Positions 32,303-34,815 of a stretch of DNA of 34,815 nt are shown here, piece after piece. The stretch comes from an uncultured Alphaproteobacteria bacterium. GTDB lineage: Bacteria > Pseudomonadota > Alphaproteobacteria > HIMB59 > GCA-002718135. Below the pieces are notes generated by a model. The model did no database searches. It was not told the DNA's origin and worked only from the letters and a program-made list of their open reading frames with translations. The stretch covers positions 1-34,815 of the forward strand of contig CACFXU010000010.1 in NCBI GenBank assembly GCA_902570155.1, written 5' to 3'. The position numbers and the translations under genes were made by a program. Each line of letters begins with the position of its first letter. Positions within the stretch are counted from its first letter, which is position 1.

Positions 32303-33454
32303 TTATGAATTTTGATTTTTTTTAATTAAGTAAAATAAAGCCAAACCATTAAAACCCCAGATAACTGATAATAAATACATATTAAAAGTTAAACTTATAT
32401 ATTCGGCAAGATATCCCACTACTACTGGTCCAAAAATAAATCCACCAAAACCTAAGGTAATCAAATTTGATACAGTCAAACTGATACCCTCATTTGATTC
32501 ACTTATTGCTTGTCTGAGAACAATAGCAACAAAATTGGCTGTTCCAAATCCAAAAATTAATACACCAAATAATATTATATTTAAGTTCATACTTAATATT
32601 GTAATAAATAATAAAATGCATGAAATTATGCTGAAATATGAACCAATGGTTATTTCACCAAATCTATTTATTAATTTACTTGCACTTATTCTTGCAACAA
32701 TCTCACCTGCATTAAAAAACATAATTGCTAAACCCCCTAAGAAAAGAGGAGCTCCTAAATCTTTTGTTAACCAAACTGGTGACCAATCTATAATAATTCC
32801 TAACGTAGCAAAATTCATCATTAATAAAAATCCATAAATAAGAATATTTCTTTCTGGTATTTTAAATTTTTCGACTTTTTCATCTTCTTCATAAATTTTT
32901 TTTAATCCAAAAAAATAAAAAATTATTGCATAGAGAAGAAACATTGTTCCAACTATAAGGAATGTAATTCTTGGATCTGGAATTAATTTAATAAATAAAG
33001 CAGCTCCAAGAGCACCAAATAAAGAACCTGCAGAAAAAAATGCCTGAGTTACAGGAAGTAAAATTTTATTTGTCTTTTGTTCAATTATAGCAATTTGTGC
33101 ATTAATTACTGGGAAGATAAAACCAGCACCAACACCAATTGGAATAAAAAAAAGAGTAAAATAAAAATAGTTTGGTGCACTTGCAATCGCCAAAGGTAAG
33201 TACGAAAATATAAATGTCCCTAAAATAATTGTATTTGTACTTCCTATTCTTGGAACTAGAACTCTTGCACCAAATTGATTAGCAAATAAATTCGCTATGC
33301 CAAAAGCAAAAATTGAAATACCAAGTTGGGACTCAGAAATATTTAGTCTACCTATATTCCAGGGAATATATACAAAATATATTCCTATCATAAACATTAT
33401 TAAAAATGCTCCACCAAAGCATGTTACTATTTCTCTTCGAAATGAAATTTCCAT
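32303..33454 (-). CDS. Major facilitator superfamily transporter
   Basis: A 383-residue inner-membrane protein with about twelve hydrophobic segments. Features include GARVLVPRIGS in the loop after helix 2 (the MFS motif-A position), a cytoplasmic charged central loop (about 185-200, YEEDEKVEKFKIPERN), and ARISASKLINRFGE after helix 8. This general pattern resembles the YbjJ/fucose-permease-like MFS group, but no substrate can be assigned. The start has no strong Shine-Dalgarno. It lies 45 bases downstream of the tandem-module genes, with a hairpin between, and 187 bases upstream of the binding-protein gene. Confidence 0.8.
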   Translation of the reverse strand: MEISFRREIVTCFGGAFLIMFMIGIYFVYIPWNIGRLNISESQLGISIFAFGIANLFANQFGARVLVPRIGSTNTIILGTFIFSYLPLAIASAPNYFYFTLFFIPIGVGAGFIFPVINAQIAIIEQKTNKILLPVTQAFFSAGSLFGALGAALFIKLIPDPRITFLIVGTMFLLYAIIFYFFGLKKIYEEDEKVEKFKIPERNILIYGFLLMMNFATLGIIIDWSPVWLTKDLGAPLFLGGLAIMFFNAGEIVARISASKLINRFGEITIGSYFSIISCILLFITILSMNLNIILFGVLIFGFGTANFVAIVLRQAISESNEGISLTVSNLITLGFGGFIFGPVVVGYLAEYISLTFNMYLLSVIWGFNGLALFYLIKKNQNS

Positions 33455-33470
33455 ATTAAATTTTATTTAA

Positions 33471-33495
33471 ATAGCAGGAATAAAATACCTGCTAT
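33471..33495 (-). terminator. Hairpin between the module gene and the MFS gene
   Basis: ATAGCAGG - nine-base loop - CCTGCTAT, an 8-bp perfect stem starting five bases past the stop at 33500. On the minus strand only a short T-run (TTT) follows, so it may be a weak terminator or a stabiliser that lowers MFS expression relative to the two upstream genes. Confidence 0.4.
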
Positions 33496-33499
33496 AAAA

Positions 33500-34114
33500 T
33501 TATTCCCAATTTGTTTCTAATATTCTTACAAGACTCATACCTCTTGGCTCTACTTCATCTAGAAAATCTTTATGATCCAACCAAAAATTATCACCATTTA
33601 GTTTGTCTTGAGCTAAACCATATTCTTTCATAGTATTGAAACGAACAGCAAATCCGAATGAGCCATTATCTTTTCCATTCATCCTACCAACAGTTCCTCC
33701 TGTTGCACCATTATCCATCCAAGCTTTAATAAAAATATCACCTTTATCTTGAATTAAGTTGATATCTTTATGATAAAACATCCACTGTGCAAAAACAGGT
33801 TTAATACCAGCATCTGAAGGCATATTATGAACCAATGGTTCGTAAAAATTATTTGTTTCCCATTTAGTGTCAGAAAAAAATGGCTCCATATCCTTTGCCC
33901 AATTTTCATCATTAGATAATTTATCATCTACCTCTCCAAAATGAGCATAATTTTCATATCCAATGTTTGTTGTGTACAAACCATTATCTCTTCCAAGATG
34001 GCTTGCAAGTGATGATCCAACAGCACCATATTTTTTAAAATATTCCGCTGCAGTATTGTATGCTTTAATAGCATTCGCATTAGATATACTGTATGTCCAA
34101 CTTCCTACAATCAT
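33500..34114 (-). CDS. Unrecognised two-module protein (copy 2 of a tandem pair)
   Basis: A 204-residue soluble protein with no signal peptide that I do not recognise. It consists of two similar halves (about 1-95 and 105-195). Each begins with a beta-strand-like stretch (GSWTYSIS; FAQWMFYH), has a central Gly/Asp/Asn turn (LGRDNGLY; MNGKDNGSF) and an aromatic end (NWAKDMEPFF; FWLDHKDFL). This suggests a dimeric alpha/beta-barrel (ABM-like) fold. It is a clear paralogue of the gene at 34129-34743, from which it is separated by 14 bases. AGGAGGAAAT precedes the ATG, so strong expression is likely. Function unknown. Confidence 0.7.
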   Translation of the reverse strand: MIVGSWTYSISNANAIKAYNTAAEYFKKYGAVGSSLASHLGRDNGLYTTNIGYENYAHFGEVDDKLSNDENWAKDMEPFFSDTKWETNNFYEPLVHNMPSDAGIKPVFAQWMFYHKDINLIQDKGDIFIKAWMDNGATGGTVGRMNGKDNGSFGFAVRFNTMKEYGLAQDKLNGDNFWLDHKDFLDEVEPRGMSLVRILETNWE

Positions 34115-34128
34115 ATTTCCTCCTTTTT

Positions 34129-34743
34129 TTAATAAATATCTCTTCTAATTACTCTAGCATTATAATTTAGATGAATAGTTAAGTTTGCATAATAATCTTT
34201 ATGACTTTCCCAATAATCTGGAGAATTTTGGTTAGCATCCATGCACTTGCCTAACTCTTGCATACTTTTAAATCTTGCAGCAAATAAATATTGATTATTT
34301 CTATCACCAAACATTCTATGAATTGCAATTCCTGATGAACCATTTGACATGTAGTGTTTTTCATCAATTTCAAAACTTTTTTTTATAGCATCCACATCTG
34401 GATGACTAAAAACAAAATGTGCCCATACAGGCATTTCCTCAGTAGCACCTTTAATATTTCCAATCAATTCAGTTAAATAAACAGCTTCAACTAATTGATT
34501 GTTTACAAAATTTGGTTGCATTTTTTGCCACCATTCTGGAGATGAAGCCCAAGCATCATCATTTTTTCCAAATGCTTCATAACTCTCAAATCCTGCTACC
34601 ATAGTGAATGTATTATCATCACCACCAATATTATGCGTTACATTAGTCATTCGAGCTCCACTTTCTTTAAACCAAGGTGAAACTTTATCAAAAATATCTA
34701 CAGCATTTGCGTAGTCAGTTCTTATTTTCCACGTTGCAAACAT
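34129..34743 (-). CDS. Unrecognised two-module protein (copy 1 of a tandem pair)
   Basis: A 204-residue soluble protein. I place the start at 34743 (MFATWKIRTDY), since AAGGAGGTAAAT lies directly before it; an in-frame ATG at 34767 would put that site inside the gene. Two halves are visible: the first with HNIGGDDNTFTMVAGFESYEAFG and PEWWQKMQP, the second with HRMFGDRNNQYLFAARFKSMQELG and PDYWESHKDYY. These repeat the same strand-turn-strand-helix pattern and match the neighbour at 33500. No catalytic motif is recognised. First gene of the tandem, with an AT-rich upstream region running to the window edge. Confidence 0.7.
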   Translation of the reverse strand: MFATWKIRTDYANAVDIFDKVSPWFKESGARMTNVTHNIGGDDNTFTMVAGFESYEAFGKNDDAWASSPEWWQKMQPNFVNNQLVEAVYLTELIGNIKGATEEMPVWAHFVFSHPDVDAIKKSFEIDEKHYMSNGSSGIAIHRMFGDRNNQYLFAARFKSMQELGKCMDANQNSPDYWESHKDYYANLTIHLNYNARVIRRDIY

Positions 34744-34815
34744 ATTTACCTCCTTTGTTAATTGCAATAAGATGATTATTATGAATTTATTACATAGAGA
34801 TTAAAAATATTTTTT

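Overview
The window is strongly AT-rich, gene-dense DNA. Spacers between genes are very short: none exceeds 200 bases, and many start and stop codons overlap. The gene content is alphaproteobacterial: thuA/thuB sugar genes, a FrcA-type single-domain ABC ATPase, a DUF482/FemAB-like protein, a DUF4174 protein, ClpS-ClpA, and a cyclophilin next to a RidA protein. Together with many sugar ABC transporters this suggests a streamlined marine alphaproteobacterium (SAR11-like or the HIMB59/AEGEAN-169 type). That placement is inference from content and base composition. I saw no insertion sequence, phage gene, CRISPR array or rRNA.

Layout. 1-2623: a left-truncated D-glycerate 3-kinase (minus), divergent from a HAD phosphatase and a C-terminally short glycerol-3-phosphate dehydrogenase (plus). 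2624-2818: a convergent spacer holding a long hairpin with a possible pseudoknot, a micro-ORF with a perfect Shine-Dalgarno, and a 26-base palindromic terminator. 2819-15461: twelve genes, all on the minus strand. From upstream to downstream they are: a MocD/desaturase-like membrane oxygenase, an aldehyde dehydrogenase, a CUT2 (ribose/fructose-type) binding protein, ATPase and permease, ThuA, ThuB, a second desaturase-like protein, and then a CUT1 binding protein, two permeases and a MalK-type ATPase in thuEFGK order. This looks like an uptake and oxidation module for trehalose-like disaccharides or related sugars, whose products pass through 3-keto intermediates (inference from the Thu families).

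15578-27774 is mostly housekeeping: UDP-glucose dehydrogenase and a phosphohexomutase (sugar nucleotides for envelope polysaccharide), a SPOR-domain D-Ala-D-Ala carboxypeptidase, ClpS-ClpA, a FemAB-like acyltransferase, RidA, a cyclophilin, a dipeptidase, a LysE exporter, PdxJ, a GST and a small membrane protein. 27771-28234: a DUF4174 gene only five bases downstream of tRNA-Thr(GGU). 28293-32115: a second CUT1 sugar transporter with no ATPase gene. Both of its permeases are unusual: one carries an Ig/DUF11-like periplasmic insertion and the other four extra N-terminal membrane segments. 32303-34743: an MFS transporter and a tandem pair of unrecognised two-module proteins.

All three solute-binding-protein genes are followed, 10-19 bases after the stop, by a perfect 10-bp hairpin before the next gene of the operon. 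This is a repeated arrangement, probably for differential mRNA stability or attenuation. Several starts were moved from the longest frame to one with a good Shine-Dalgarno or family-typical N-terminus (3898, 12885, 15461, 19772, 23650, 32115, 34743).
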